From: Lantana camara
Lineage: Eukaryota; Streptophyta; Magnoliopsida; Lamiales; Verbenaceae
Assembly: GCA_037501455.1 (NCBI GenBank)
Contig: CM074862.1
Location: 55,459,501 to 55,523,500 of the forward strand
Direction of reading: 5' to 3'
DNA length: 64,000 bases
Within the stretch, counting starts at the first letter, position 1. The number at the start of each line of letters is the position of its first letter. This document shows positions 24,841-36,660 of the stretch, one piece after another. Made by a program: the position numbers and the translations under genes. The notes beneath the pieces were generated by a model. That model worked only from the letters and a program-made list of their open reading frames with translations. It did not search any database and had not been told where the DNA came from.

Positions 24841-25068
24841 CCTGCTTTGCATGTTTTGTTTTAAATGCTTCCGCTATCTATTGTTGTTGGTTTTAATTGC
24901 TTCCGCACTCTGAGTTTTGGTCAAGTTAGATCCGCCTAGCCTAGTGTGTGAGTTGGTCTCCCGTTCGCTCTGATTCGGATTCGGGCATGGATTTCCATTT
25001 CATGTTCTGGGTCTGGGTCATAGTGCGGGGAATGTGGCATCCTCCGTTTGGGGTGTTGCATCCTTAAG

Positions 25069-25080
25069 TGGTATCAGAGC
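25069..25080 (+). other. Primer binding site of element D
   Basis: TGGTATCAGAGC is an exact match to the plant initiator tRNA-Met complement, 8 bp after the 5' LTR end. Confidence 0.93.
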
Positions 25081-26665
25081 TCTAGGTTGCAAAACCGAGC
25101 TCTTGAGTCGTGTTGAGTCTGTCTAGGTCGTACGGCATAGGAATAACTGCGCATTGCATTTATTTGACTTGATATTTTGACCCTTCAGCATGAATTGTTT
25201 TGTGATTATATGATTGTGTGCACATTGTGACTTTGATTATGTCACATCTTATTTTATGTGCTTTATAAATTACAACTAATTGTTGCATTTACGTGATATA
25301 CGTGTTATATTTCATTTGCACTTTAACTCCCATGCATCGAATTTAGTGTTCGAATTTCAGGGTACCCTATGAGTCAACACTAAGATTTCCCTCCGTCAAC
25401 ACTACCTATTGGTACTACAACGGAAACACGCCATAATTCGAAGATGAAAGGATTCTTTACCAAGATCAATGGTCATGAAAAGGTTCAGAGTTGAAGGACT
25501 GAGATTTGCTATGTTGACTTACTATCTTAAAGTCAATTGAAAGATGGAGTTTGATGAATTTTCACCTTGACGATTCGTTTATTTGGAAGTAGTCACCTTG
25601 TTGATGGAAACGAGTTAATATAGAAGAATCCGATCAAATACGATTCGATCAAGTTCAAGGGATGTGGATAGGTAACCATGTTACTTAAGCAACGAGCTAC
25701 AAACCATCGGTGAGTGTTGAAGGTTTTGGTGCCATTTAGAGTTAACGAACGACAAGACAAGATTGGTTGTTAGCTCTTTGGGTGTTTCTCTAAGATGAGA
25801 TGGAAGACATTGTTGATGCGGGAATATAACACTTAGATGCTGAAAGACTTTATTCAAGTTTTAGAATTATATACCATGGATTGCTTTGGGAAGTACTTAG
25901 CACCACGATCATCCAACGAAACTCTGAGGTAAATATCTAATTGACAAATGAATCATGGACAACTCCTTGAAGATGAGCAGACTAAGATTTAACACATAAA
26001 TGAGAATTCTTGGGAGAAACTGAGGATGATTCTAGTTGAGCAAGGATTAGGGTCTAGTAAGGGGTTTGGTGATAAACGAGCTTTGCTGAGTTACCACTTT
26101 ATGAGAAGACTCAAGACAAAGAAGTTCAGATGACGAAGGTTGCATCATTACCGGCTTAATCAACTCCTACTGCTTCATCTCGACTTTCTTGTCAAGATTT
26201 TTACACTTTGGTTAACGGTACGCCAAGCATTCATGGCATTTGCATACATGCATCGTTTAAATACTCTTACCTTGTTTTGCTTGATGTGGGTGATGACTAT
26301 TGTTATTTTAATTGTGATAACTTGGATACCTGATCTAGTAATTGTAACTTGAAATTTCTACTTGTTATGAACCGTGCTGGAATGAATGAGTTATGTATTT
26401 ATGTGAACCATTCATGCCTATGTGATTTAAAACTCTCTTGATTGCTCACTAACTTCCCATACAACATACATACATACTGTAACCTTGTTTTATAGGGATT
26501 CCATCGCGATATCCCCCTTGAGTTGAGGTATGAGCGTTGAATCTATACTCAAGGGACACCGATATCAGTTGTATAAGGTACACCAAACATGCATCGCATA
26601 CTTTTCGTCAAGTGTTACTATGATGTGTGTATGTATGAATAACTGATCAGTGGATTTATGTGCAA

Positions 26666-27035
26666 GAGAGACCTTAGGTTCCCTCTTTTACGTGTTGGAG
26701 AGATGTAGGATACTCTCTATTTATGTGGTAGAAAGATGTTGGAATCTTTCTAAGTTTTGTGCGCAAGAGATGTTGGATTCTCTTGTATTTAGATATTCGG
26801 AGATGCTGGATTCTCTTGAATCTAAGAGTTTGAGGAATGCTGGATTTTCTCAAACTAGAATGTTGGCAGATGCTGGAATCTGTCCGACTTAGGTTGAGAG
26901 ACGGGGTTCTCTCAATTATGTGCTTGAGAGACGGGGTTCTCTCTTTTGTGCGTGCTCGAGAGACGGGGTTCTCTCTCTTGTGGGTGCTGAGGGATGGGGC
27001 TCTCTCACTTACGTACTGGGAGATGGGATTCTCTC
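26666..27035 (+). repeat. Array of about 12 short hairpins in element D
   Basis: Units of about 30 bp have a purine-rich left arm, a G-rich loop and a complementary pyrimidine-rich right arm. Clear examples: GAAAGAT...ATCTTTC (26731-26750), CAAGAGA...TCTCTTG (26764-26785), GTTTGAGGAA...TTTTCTCAAAC (26828-26855), GGCAGAT...ATCTGTCC (26865-26884), TTGAGAGA...TCTCTCAA (26894-26915), GAGGGA...TCTCTC (26989-27006). Stem sequences differ between units while pairing is mostly kept. The array ends about 310 bp before the polypurine tract. Confidence 0.8.
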
Positions 27036-27347
27036 TTGTTTGTTGTGGTTGCGTTACGCGCTGATCTGACTACGGGTAGCAAGTGGTGCATCTGAGACGA
27101 CATCGAGGTTGGGTGCAGTTGCAGCTATCCGATCATGGGAATGACCGATCGAGTTCGAACAACTAGCGGATCAAGTACTCGCACCGACCTCGACGATAAC
27201 AAGACATCCTAAAGGAGGTTCGGTGTAGATGACAGGAGTAAGCCTCACCATTAGAGTTATGTTCTTATGTGAGTTCCGGAGAAGAGTTGGAGCACTACTA
27301 CACGAGGATCTACATTTTTGCAGTGGAACCTGGGGACCAGGTTCTCT

Positions 27348-27361
27348 TAAGGGGGGAAGGT
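27348..27361 (+). other. Polypurine tract of element D
   Basis: TAAGGGGGGAAGGT lies directly before the 3' LTR start TGTGACGCCCCG. Confidence 0.85.
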
Positions 27362-27663
27362 TGTGACGCCCCGTATTCTCGAAAGGCATCCTGATGACAT
27401 TTACAAGTAAGTCTCTACACTTGTGCGTGTTTAATTTAAGAGTTCTTGAATTATGTGATTTAATGTAAATCCAATTTAATATGTGTTCATTCGAATTATT
27501 CTAAGATTAATTGTCAACTTGATTAATTACATGCATATTTAACCCTAACCTTCTAATTTGATTTAATTCAAATTTATTCCATGAAATAATTGTCAAGTTG
27601 ATTTTAAATCCATCATGTTACTTAACTTGTTTAATTTCGATTTACTTGAATTCCTTGAGATTA
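27362..27663 (+). repeat. Element D 3' LTR, left part
   Basis: Identical by eye to 21082-21383. Its last five bases, GATTA (27659-27663), are the target duplication for solo LTR E, which interrupts the LTR here. Confidence 0.95.
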
Positions 27664-29095
27664 TGTAGCACCCCGCACGTGAGGCACCACATCCCCCGCA
27701 CTAAGGCTCAACACGAGTAACGAAATTATAAATCCGCACCCGTATCAAACCCTAGCGAACGGGAGACAAACATAAAAACCTTCCTAAGCCAGGCGGAGCT
27801 AGACCCTGCAACGAATACCAATCCACAATATATAATGCAAGGCCAAGCCCAACCACAAACATACAAACCATAAACGGAATTTGGGCTCTTCAGGCCTCTT
27901 TTAAATCATAACCAAACCCAGTAAAAGCAATTCAATAATAATTACATAGTTATTCAGTTCATAAAACTGCAGAATCAAATCGAACATAAATCCAATACAT
28001 GAATGAGTGCAGAGACTCTCCTAACCTAACTCGATCAACTTAAAACTCCAAAACCTCCGCCTAGCTCGAAACTCCAAAGATCAAGCCTGCACACTAAAAG
28101 ATTGGGGAGGGAGAGGGGTCAGTCTCTAGAAGACTGAGTGAGCAGGAGCGATACGTATATATATAAAACATGCACATGCAAGTCATAAATTCCGAACAAG
28201 GTTTTGTTTGCAATTAGTTCCCTAAAAGGGCAAGAGAATGATTAATCAATGCTCGGATTTTATGACTAATTCATATTAAATTAATTCCATTCATAAAGCA
28301 TACATAAATATAAGGCTCGGCGAGTGAGCGTGCACAATCTCCAACCAAACTCCGACCGTGTACGACAAATATCAGTAATATATTGATTAGGCGATCATAC
28401 AATATATTATAATACACACAGACCATAAATCATATCATAAAACATATTCGTTTGGGCGATCCGGATCCCGGTATTCCCGCACGGTGCATAATCATATCAT
28501 AACATATACATAAGAAAAGCCTAATTCTTAACCAACCTTCTTCCTCCGGGTGGTGGACAAGTTAGCTAGACCTGACCACCGATATATACATAGGCCAATG
28601 GGGGTACATGAATCCCCCAAGGGCACGCAGCTCCCATTCCTCGCTAAACCTCCTAGCGAGGGCCGGTATCACCGTAGTTTGGTTGGGACTAGTATATGGG
28701 ATCCCCGTCAGCCCTTGCTTCCTCGGTTAGCCACATATACTAAGTCCCGGGGCCCGTGAACATAACAGCTTAGCATAATCTCGCCAAAACATATCAATAC
28801 ATACATATGATACATACTATAAGAAATCATACCTTACCGTGTAACTCGGCATATGCTATATACGTACCTCTCCGTGTCATCCTAATCCATAGCTAGCATG
28901 AAGACACACGGTTTGGAGCATAGCCTCATTACAAAACCATTTTTAAGCTTATATACGCTCATACGTATAATTCAAAAGAATTTACTCGATAGCTCATTTG
29001 AAAACCATATATATATAATCATAAGGTTTTGGCCAAAGCTTTTCACATAAGGGTTGTAGGGTTTAATACGTAGCTAAAACGAAAACCACCCTCAC

Positions 29096-29167
29096 CTTAA
29101 CCGTGAAGTTACAAGGATCGAGCACCAAGTGCCTGAACGATCAAAAGCTCTCCACCCTGGAGACAAA
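29096..29167 (-). other. Exon-like block in LTR E
   Basis: On the minus strand preceded by TTTTGTACAG (AG at 29169-29168) and followed by GTGAGG; 72 nt. It begins TTTGTCTCCAGGGTGGAG, closely like the block in LTR C. Confidence 0.45.
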
Positions 29168-29684
29168 CTGTACAAAAGACCAAAAGACGTGTTCGTGAGA
29201 CTCAAGACCCTAAATGAACCATATATGACGCACGGCAATGCTCACACATGATATGAGAACATAAAGATCATGAAAATCATATAACCAATTTATTCACTTG
29301 TTCGATCATAGATCATTCAATTCATATCTCCATTCAATTTATTCAAGAACTCAAATAGAAGCATAGAACATGTTCAAACTCTCCCAACATGCTACTATAT
29401 ATTTCATATTACATAACATAGCATATATCCAAGGTTTGACAACAAGAAGAAGTCATATAATACAGAAAATAAGTGAGGCGATTCATAAACGACATATAAA
29501 CACACATAAACGGCATCAAGTAAAAGCATGCCTATAACACATCCAAATGCCACGAAATTGAACCACAATACTCCTAACATAAGGCAAAACAAGTTCATAG
29601 TTTAACACAAAAGGAGATAAAGTCATTAAGGAGGGGAAATAAATCAAAAACCGAAGAGGAAGTAACGAAGACTGCGCATGGGAA

Positions 29685-29810
29685 GTGACACGGGGGTGTC
29701 ACCAACCCTTGCCCAATTGAGCCACGGGCGTGGCTCAGTACAGAGCTGCCCAGAGAGTGTGACACGCCCGTGTCTCACTCTTATGAGTAAATGAGACACG
29801 GGGGTGTCAC
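29685..29810. repeat. Palindrome cluster in LTR E
   Basis: Four dyads: GTGACACGGGGGTGTCAC (29685-29702), GAGCCACGGGCGTGGCTC (29719-29736), a GTGACACGCCCGTGTC form (29759-29776) and a GACACGGGGGTGTC form (29793-29810). The core is CACGGGSGTG-like; the arms are not shared with any other LTR here. Confidence 0.88.
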
Positions 29811-31508
29811 GGTACAGAACTTAATCACCCGTAAAATTTTACCGGCAAAACTGAACTCATACAAATTCAATCCAAAGGCATACCAAATGAACTCCAAATG
29901 CTCTGAAACTTAATATGCAACATATTTGGCATGTTATGAACATTTTTCATTTAGAGTGCAAAGGCTAAATCACACGTTAAGATCATCGAAATCGTGAAAT
30001 AAAACTGGGTCGCTACAATCGGACATATGAGCCCTAATGATTCTATCATGCCTTAATCAAGTACTTAGGGCTTGAATTTGGATCTGAAACTTAGGGGAAT
30101 GCATGCTAACATACTAAAAAACTTATATACATCATATATATGCAAAATGGCACCATTTAAAGCACATTAGAATGACCAACAACCTCACATAGGCAACAGC
30201 AACAAATCTGTCAATGATCATGCATAAGAATAGGCCATGTATTTCGGTTTTGAGGCTTCAAATGGAACCAAATACTTAAAGCATGAATGCTAACATACAT
30301 AACAATGAGTGTACATCAACTCCATGCATTTTCACACGAAATGGAGGCCATATGATCATGCAACAACACCAAATTTCACACAGCAGTTCGAAAACAGGGG
30401 AAATAGTTTGATCACCAAGTTTGGAGCTCCATATCTCATAATTTCATAAAAGGAGCAAGAGATGAAATCCTCCTAACATCATATACTATGAGTTAGGAAA
30501 GAAATAAGCCAAGAAACAAGTTCATATGATCACATATAAGCAAGAAATTCAGCCACACCAACATATAAGTCACTAGAGCAAAAATCCCCAAAAGTTCATA
30601 CAAAACCCAACATTCAAACCCTAATCAAATCTGATCCAAATCATGTTTTAAATAGATGAAATCAAGCATAAGTGAGTAGAGAAGACATAAATATTCATAC
30701 CTTGAAGTTTTGGTGAAGAAAAATGGTGATTTGAGCTCAAAATCACAAAGGATGGCCAAGGTTTTCTTCCTTTCTCCTCTTCTCCCTTCTCTCGATCAGT
30801 TGCAGCTGGAAATGGAGGTATATGGTTCGGTTTTTTCAGCTTAAGGGGAAGAGAAAGGGTTAACTCAAGGTACAAGAGTCAAGGTTAAGGTTTGGTTAGG
30901 TTAAGGAGTGTTATGGGGTCCCACCATGAAGACTAGTCAACCAAAGGAGCTCTTCTTGCACGAGTTGTCCGTTACGGTTGGATTTCGGAGGTCTTAATGA
31001 TTTCAAAAAGGTATCAGGCTTGTTCCATTGTCTCCGAATCGTCGATACGAAGGCAACGGAGTTGACGGAATTCGAATCCGAATTCCCGAGCTCAAGATAT
31101 CACGTACGGAACCAAGGGTGCGCTAATTGCTCGTTAGCCCCCGACTTGGTTCCAAAAATCAAAATAAATTCATAAACACGCCAAATAAATCCGAAAACAT
31201 AAACTAAGCATATAGGCATGTTCAAAACATACATATTTACGACATATTAAATTTTCACGCCAATCTGATATCATTACATATAAGAACGAAGTAAAAATAG
31301 AACACTTAAGCGCATGAACGAATTCATATTGTTATGAATAAATTACTAAACTTAAATTCCATATTAATTAAATTAAATAACAAAAGTTTACGGTTTTAAA
31401 TCAAATAAAAACACTTATAAACAATTAATCATATAATTAAATACTTAATTTGCGCAATTTATAAACAAATACGTCACATTATTTAAACTGAAAAACGGGG
31501 GCGTTACA

Positions 31509-34500
31509 GATTAATTGTTAATTATGTGTTTACAAAGTGTCGTTAAATTGTATGAAAGGTTTCCAAAATTAAATTGAATTAAACTCAAATTGGTAAATCT
31601 CCATTTCATTTTAATTTATAAATTTATGCGGAGCTTGAATGTTTAGTCGTAACTTTACCGATTTTATTTACGATTATTTGTACTATTTGTACGCGCTATT
31701 ACTTGCTACGCGATAAGGATACCCGGTTGTATATAGCTTGTGCACAAGACACATTTCTCCCAATCCCTTTTTCTCTCTCTCTCTCTCCTCTCCCACTTTC
31801 TCTTTCCCGCGGGTCACTATGCGCGGCTTCGGTTACGAGCCCATAACTCGATCGTTTCTCGACGGAATTCAACAAACGAATAGTCCATTTCGATTATATC
31901 GGCGAGACCGACGTAAGAGTACCAATTTGACGGCCTAACGACGAACGGTGGCGGAGTTATGGCCGGATTTCAGTAGCAGCGGCGGAGCTGTCAGACCGCC
32001 GCCACTTCGCCGGCGTTTCGCGGCGTTTTCCGGCCACCTTCTTGATGCACGCGCCCCATGCCCAGACAGAGGACTTCCAGGCGCTTCGTTTGACATCAGC
32101 GACGAGGCCATCGGATCAGCGACGGCTCCGCACGCGCCGCCCAAAGCTCGCGGCGGCGGCGCGAGTTACTGTAGCAGCAGCGGCAGAAACTTCGGCGGCC
32201 AACGGGGGCCTTTTCCGGCCATCTTTTGGTCTCGGGCTCTTCACGAAAGTTGTTCGGAACGACGAGAACTAGTGAACTATGATCAGGCGACTCCAGATTC
32301 GGTGGTTTGGCAGTGGATCAGCGGCGGCAAAGTGGCGGGGCAACGGCGGCACTAGCTCCGAGGATTTTTCCGGAAAGCTACCTTAGGGCTTTCGAAGAGC
32401 TCGTCATGGATTTCAGATCTACGATAATCGGCTTGGAATTTCCAGAAATTGATCGAGGATTCGGAACGGGCACGAAGACTTCATTCAGGACTGATTTTTC
32501 GGGATTTTTCCGGCGACTTTTGACGGTGGCCCGGTGGCGGCCCGGCGACTTTCCGGCGGCTCCGGTGGCGGCACTCCAGAGACTTTCGGACAGAATGTTC
32601 GTCTCGTTGTGGTGAGTTCAACGCCACTTTCCGTTCGTTAATCGGACACTCGATCTATTTATTATGAATTATTTTGCGTAATTGTGATTATTTGAATTAA
32701 TTGTTTTAAGTGCAAATAAATTGGTTATTGTTGGTTTGTTGATCGAGATGTCTTCCAATCATATTCGAAAACATGTATTGAATGGATTGTGACATGCATG
32801 AATGTTTCGATTTACAATTTGAATCCCGATGTGATGAATTTGTGCTATGTGTTTAGATATGAAGGGGTGTTAGTGTAATATTTAGAAACTAATCTTTTAT
32901 GTGACTAAATGAACTTGAATGGTATTTTAGAAAATGTTGTGATTTCTCTATATGAATTTGAGACGTTCTCAATGTTATGTTTATTGTAAATTGTGTTTCA
33001 AATGTAAATTTAGATACATGAAAGATGCTTGAACAACTTGAGACTTGATGCATGATAGGAGTTAGAATTGTAATATCTTGATTTACTCTTACTACTTGAA
33101 AATGGTATATTATGAATTACGATAAATTGATAATTGTAATGCTTGTAAGTAATTAATTCCTAGTTGAATAATTGTATAAACACTTTAAATGAACAATTAT
33201 GCTTAGTAATCAACTTAGGGGATGTAAGTGTAATATTTATGAAACTATGAATGTGACTTGAGCTTGTATACCAAACATGTTGTGAAGTTGTAAAGTATGA
33301 TCTTAAGTGGATTAAATGCACTCTTTATTTGTAACAAGCGTGCCATCTACGTACAATAACTTTGTATGTTTATATGATCAAGTTGCTCTTACTTATGCAC
33401 TTTATAACTCGTCATGAACTTGATACTTAATTCAAATATTATAATTGAACCCGGTGACATTGGATGATTTAATATGCATTTTGTGAATACATTGACTTCC
33501 TAAATTGATCTTGCATCTTTGGATATGGAATTGCATGATGGTTGCTTGTAAATATGATCTTGTTGAGCATTGATATGCCTTGAATGACCACGACACCTTA
33601 TCCAAGCACAACATGAACACTTATGCATAATCACGATCATGTTGAGCAACGCCGTGCGTCTTGTTTGGTTCATATAGAGTCTAAGTCTGGGTTTCTGTAT
33701 GTCTTATCACAGAGTTTGGTGGTGCCGGTGGGCCTGAGGTTTAGAGTGTTTGGCCCTTCACACTCTCAGACTCTACTTTCATGAGGTGAGGTTTAGGATT
33801 TTGTATAGTTATGCGACCTATGGCCTTTACATGTTGATTTCTACCCCTGCATGCGAGTATACCTTATAATAGTTATGTATGTGTTGATTATGATATTTTT
33901 ATGACCTTATGCTTGCACTTCTCCGTGGGCGGGCTATCCCTGCAGCGTGGGAATGTAAGTGTGTGAGTCTTGCGTGGGCGGGCTATCCCTGCAGCGTAGG
34001 AATATATATAAAAACCAGTTTTTGAAGCATATGTAAGCTATTTTGGAAAAACAGTTGTGTTGTGATTATGTAGCGAGTTGGCCATGAAATATTGGCACCT
34101 GTATGTATGTATGTATGTTATGTTATGTGGATCCAGGAGCTGGTACGAGTGGAGACCGGCACGGCATAGGGCCGTCGGATAAGCCACTGTGCTAGTTCCA
34201 TTTGAGATATCTTCACGCGACCCGTGCTGTAGGGAAGGTGTGGTATCTTGAGCCTTCGGCTAAGGCCGGGGAGGACTCTTGTGGGTTCGCTACCCCTTGA
34301 GGGTATGTCTGTTATGGATGGTTTGGGGACGGTACATCTCCTCCATCATTGGTGTGACGGTTGGATTGATTTTGTATTTTATGATATGTTCTGAGGAGTA
34401 AAGGTTGGAAGCTCGTACTCGCCGAGCATGTGTTCTGTTCTGTCTGGGAATTATGAATCGAGATAGAGTTTCTGAAATGTTTTCTAAAGCTTATACTTAT

Positions 34501-35190
34501 AACTATCTTTTGGGTACTTTTGGAAATGTCTTTGGTATGCAACACCTATCTCCGGTTCATGAGTCCACCCTTCTGATATGTGCTATGCTCCATATATATA
34601 TACAGTGGGTGTGCGTTAGCCCCCTCACTCGGTCAAGTTGACTGACCCCTCATTTACACTTTTAGTTGCAGGTTGTTGGCGTTTGCTAGGTGGAAGTGAG
34701 TCCTTTGAGTTGCACTTCATCGGTCTAGTCTTTCTATTTGCATTTATCCTCTCATACACTTTACTTATACTTAAGACTTGTAGACTTGAGATTATACTTT
34801 ACTTTTCGGTAGCCCCTTGTGGCACCCTCATTCGGCCCCTTGTGGCACTTGATGATTATTAATTTATGTTGATATTCGGGACTAGGGATTTATGCTAGTT
34901 GAACCCGTCACTTGTTATGTTTGTTGATCTATTATTCGGGATTAGGTATCTATGCTAGTTGAACCCGTCACCTGCTTTGCATGTTTTGTTTTAAATGCTT
35001 CCGCTATCTATTGTTGTTGGTTTTAATTGCTTCCGCACTCTGAGTTTTGGTCAAGTTAGATCCGCCTAGCCTAGTGTGTGAGTTGGTCTCCCGTTCGCTC
35101 TGATTCGGATTCGGGCATGGATTTCCATTTCATGTTCTGGGTCTGGGTCATAGTGCGGGGAATGTGGCATCCTCCGTTTGGGGTGTTACA
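31509..35190 (+). repeat. Element D 3' LTR, right part
   Basis: Resumes at the duplicated GATTA (31509-31513) and runs to GTGTTACA at 35190. It aligns to 21379-25060 at a constant offset of 10130 with scattered substitutions only. Confidence 0.95.
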
Positions 35191-35388
35191 AGTCATGTAA
35201 TGGAATTCGCAAAAATTAGAAATTTAAATCATAATTACACGTATTCAAATCAAGGAAATTAAATAGCACAAATCAATTAAATATGAATCAAGCTATAAAT
35301 TACAAGTTAATAAAATTTCATGGAACCACTTGATAAAATAATTTACAACTATCATGAAATGCATAACTGAAAAAATGGGGGCATTACA

Positions 35389-36660
35389 GTTCTTTTGTTT
35401 CAGAGCCTCTTCCAGATGCCCACGAACCTGAACTTTAGGTTGTTGTTGCTTCTTTTAGCCCAGTTTCTATTCCTTTTGCTATAACGTGAGGTTTAGGATT
35501 TTTGTCTTATAGTTAAGCGACCTATGGCCTAATATGTGTTGATTTCTCACCCCGCATTCGACTATATATCTTATTTATAGTTAAATATTGTGTTTAAGAT
35601 ATATTTATGATCTTATGAATAAGCTTTACGGTTTATGAAACCAGTATAAGTACAAGTATATGTAAGCTTATGTTTTAAGTCGTTTATGTTATGTATGAGC
35701 GAGGTAAGCACTAAAATACGGGAATTGGTATTGGTAAGGTATGTTGGGCCCCAGGAATTGTGGGTAAGGACGCCCAGGATGGCAAGGGCTGTCGGGTTAA
35801 GCCTGTGCATGATTCCCATTTGTAGTATTATGCACGATTCTAGGAGGTTGATGAAGCGTGATGTTTCGAGTACATAGCGGGTTAGCTACCCCTTCTACGT
35901 AAGTAAGTAGGTGGAGAGGGTTTGATTCCTGAAACACCAAGGTTGTTGGGGTTGAATTTGATTTATGATTTATGTTTTATGTTATGTTATGAGGAGTAAA
36001 GGGAAAATCCGCTCTCGCCGGACACATGTGTATGTTTTGTTCAATGGATTGTGAATCGAGTTAGGATTTCTTTAAGTATTATATGTTATGCTTTTGAAAA
36101 CGTATTTGTATGAAAAACCTTAACTCGGTCATGGCCATCACATTTGATATTATTTGTTCTATATGTATTTAGGTGCGGGAGTGCGTTTAGCCTCCTCACT
36201 CAGTCAAGTTTAGACTGACCCTCCCTTTCTTACCTTCAGTTGCAGATTGTCTTGAGCTAGGTGGGGAAGTACTTCGAGTCGTGTTGTACTTTCGAGTCTA
36301 GGTCGAGTTGCATACATAGTTTCCTGCTTTTGGATACTTTTATTATGTATTTGATATTGGGATTGTATATTAGAGAGAATTATGAATATCCGATGTATAT
36401 ACTCGATCTTTTTGGGCCCTGAGGCTATGTATTTATGACAATGTTCGTTTTATGTTTGAGCTCTTTAGATCATGTTTGTTGATTCCGCATATTTATATGT
36501 TGTATTGTGCGCTCTGTTCGAGTTTTAGCCCCGCTTAGCCTAGTGTGTGAGTGTAGGTCCCCGTTTTCTTAGACTTGGGCTCATGTATGGAAGGCCATTT
36601 CATATGTGGGTTTGGGTTTAGGTGTGGGGGATGTGGTGGCCCATCGCTCCGGGCGTGACA
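35389..36660 (+). repeat. gypsy B 3' LTR, right part
   Basis: Continues the gypsy B LTR after solo LTR C (duplicated GTTCT at 35389-35393). Contains an 82-nt exon-like block (35404-35485, between TTTCAG and GTGAGG), a CACTCAGTC...GACTGAC hairpin (from 36197), a TTGCAG acceptor near 36245 and the conserved U5-like end, finishing CGGGCGTGACA at 36660. Confidence 0.85.
35404..35485 (+). other. Exon-like block in gypsy B LTR
   Basis: Preceded by TTTTGTTTCAG and followed by GTGAGG; 82 nt. LTR G has a homologous 86-nt block at 43852-43937 on the minus strand. Confidence 0.45.

Larger units (their letters stand above)
21082..25060 (+). repeat. Element D 5' LTR, 3979 bp
   Basis: Starts TGTGACGCCCCG and ends GTGTTGCA. 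Layout: AT-rich 5' part, TATA-like box near 21599, CT-rich tract, a GC-rich block (about 21690-22490) rich in CGGCGG, donor GTG|GTGAGT (intron start 22482), AT-rich sequence, exon-like block 23583-23655, a GTGGGCGGGCTATCCC repeat pair (near 23794 and 23842), a hairpin CACTCGGTC...GACTGAC (24496-24516), an acceptor at 24541 and a two-copy 60-bp repeat (24741-24840). No protein is predicted. Confidence 0.93.
25061..27361 (+). mobile_element. Internal region of element D, non-coding
   Basis: 2301 bp between the LTRs. The stretch about 25440-26130 faintly resembles decayed gypsy gag, but stops and frame changes prevent a firm call. About 26140-26640 shows nothing I can identify. About 26666-27035 is an array of short hairpins. 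About 27060-27347 is unremarkable up to the polypurine tract. No RT, integrase or protease is present. Confidence 0.75.
27664..31508 (-). repeat. Solo LTR E, 3845 bp, minus strand
   Basis: Left end TGTAGCACCCCG, right end GGGGGCGTTACA, flanked by GATTA at 27659-27663 and 31509-31513. No internal region. On the minus strand it shows the shared block (about 31040-31105), donor AAG|GTATGA (intron start 30700), palindrome cluster (29685-29810), a 72-nt exon-like block (29096-29167) and a CACTCAGTC hairpin near 28130. It is the youngest layer of the nest, because it sits inside young element D. Confidence 0.95.
21082..35190 (+). mobile_element. Element D: complete, young, non-coding gypsy-type element
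   Basis: Complete structure: target duplication AGTCA (21077-21081 and 35191-35195), 5' LTR (21082-25060), PBS, 2.3-kb internal region, polypurine tract, and 3' LTR (27362-35190) split by solo LTR E. With E and one GATTA removed the 3' LTR is 3979 bp, exactly the 5' LTR length. By eye the LTRs differ at about 16 positions with no indel (about 0.4%). The internal region has no protein frame longer than about 80 codons, so D must have moved using proteins from another element, as in the LARD class of large non-autonomous LTR elements. Confidence 0.93.
17982..35388 (-). repeat. Solo LTR C, minus strand, interrupted
   Basis: Left end TGTAGCACCC and right end GGGGGCATTACA are the reversed termini of a gypsy LTR. 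Target-site duplication GTTCT lies at 17977-17981 and 35389-35393. Removing element D (21082-35190) and one AGTCA leaves about 3.3 kb, including the 250-bp duplication. There is no internal region, so it is a solo LTR left by recombination. On its coding strand it has a weaker donor (AAG|GTTGGT, intron start 20516), a palindrome pair (20095-20142) and a 74-nt exon-like block (19296-19369). Confidence 0.9.
13459..36660 (+). mobile_element. Ty3/gypsy element B, 5'-truncated, heavily nested
   Basis: Consists of pol from the start of RT (13459), a polypurine tract (16331-16348) and a 3' LTR (16349-17981 continuing at 35394-36660). RT precedes integrase, which defines Ty3/gypsy. The C-terminal end resembles the chromodomain of the Tekay/Del group of chromoviruses, an assignment by motif only. 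The 5' LTR, gag and protease are missing, cut off by the copia 2 LTR. The 3' LTR is split by solo LTR C, which carries elements D and E. Confidence 0.85.

Noticed and set aside
25069..25080. A tRNA-Met gene
   Set aside because: Only the 12-nt primer binding site complementary to the tRNA 3' end is present, with no cloverleaf around it.
26666..27035. The hairpin array as a CRISPR array
   Set aside because: Units are diverged, the spacing sequences are not spacer-like, and the context is a plant retrotransposon.
1159..36660. LTR-A and the gypsy B LTR as the two LTRs of one element
   Set aside because: Their starts and ends differ (CCCCGATTTTC against CCCCGCCCGC; GTGCTACA against GCGTGACA) and their palindrome arms differ.
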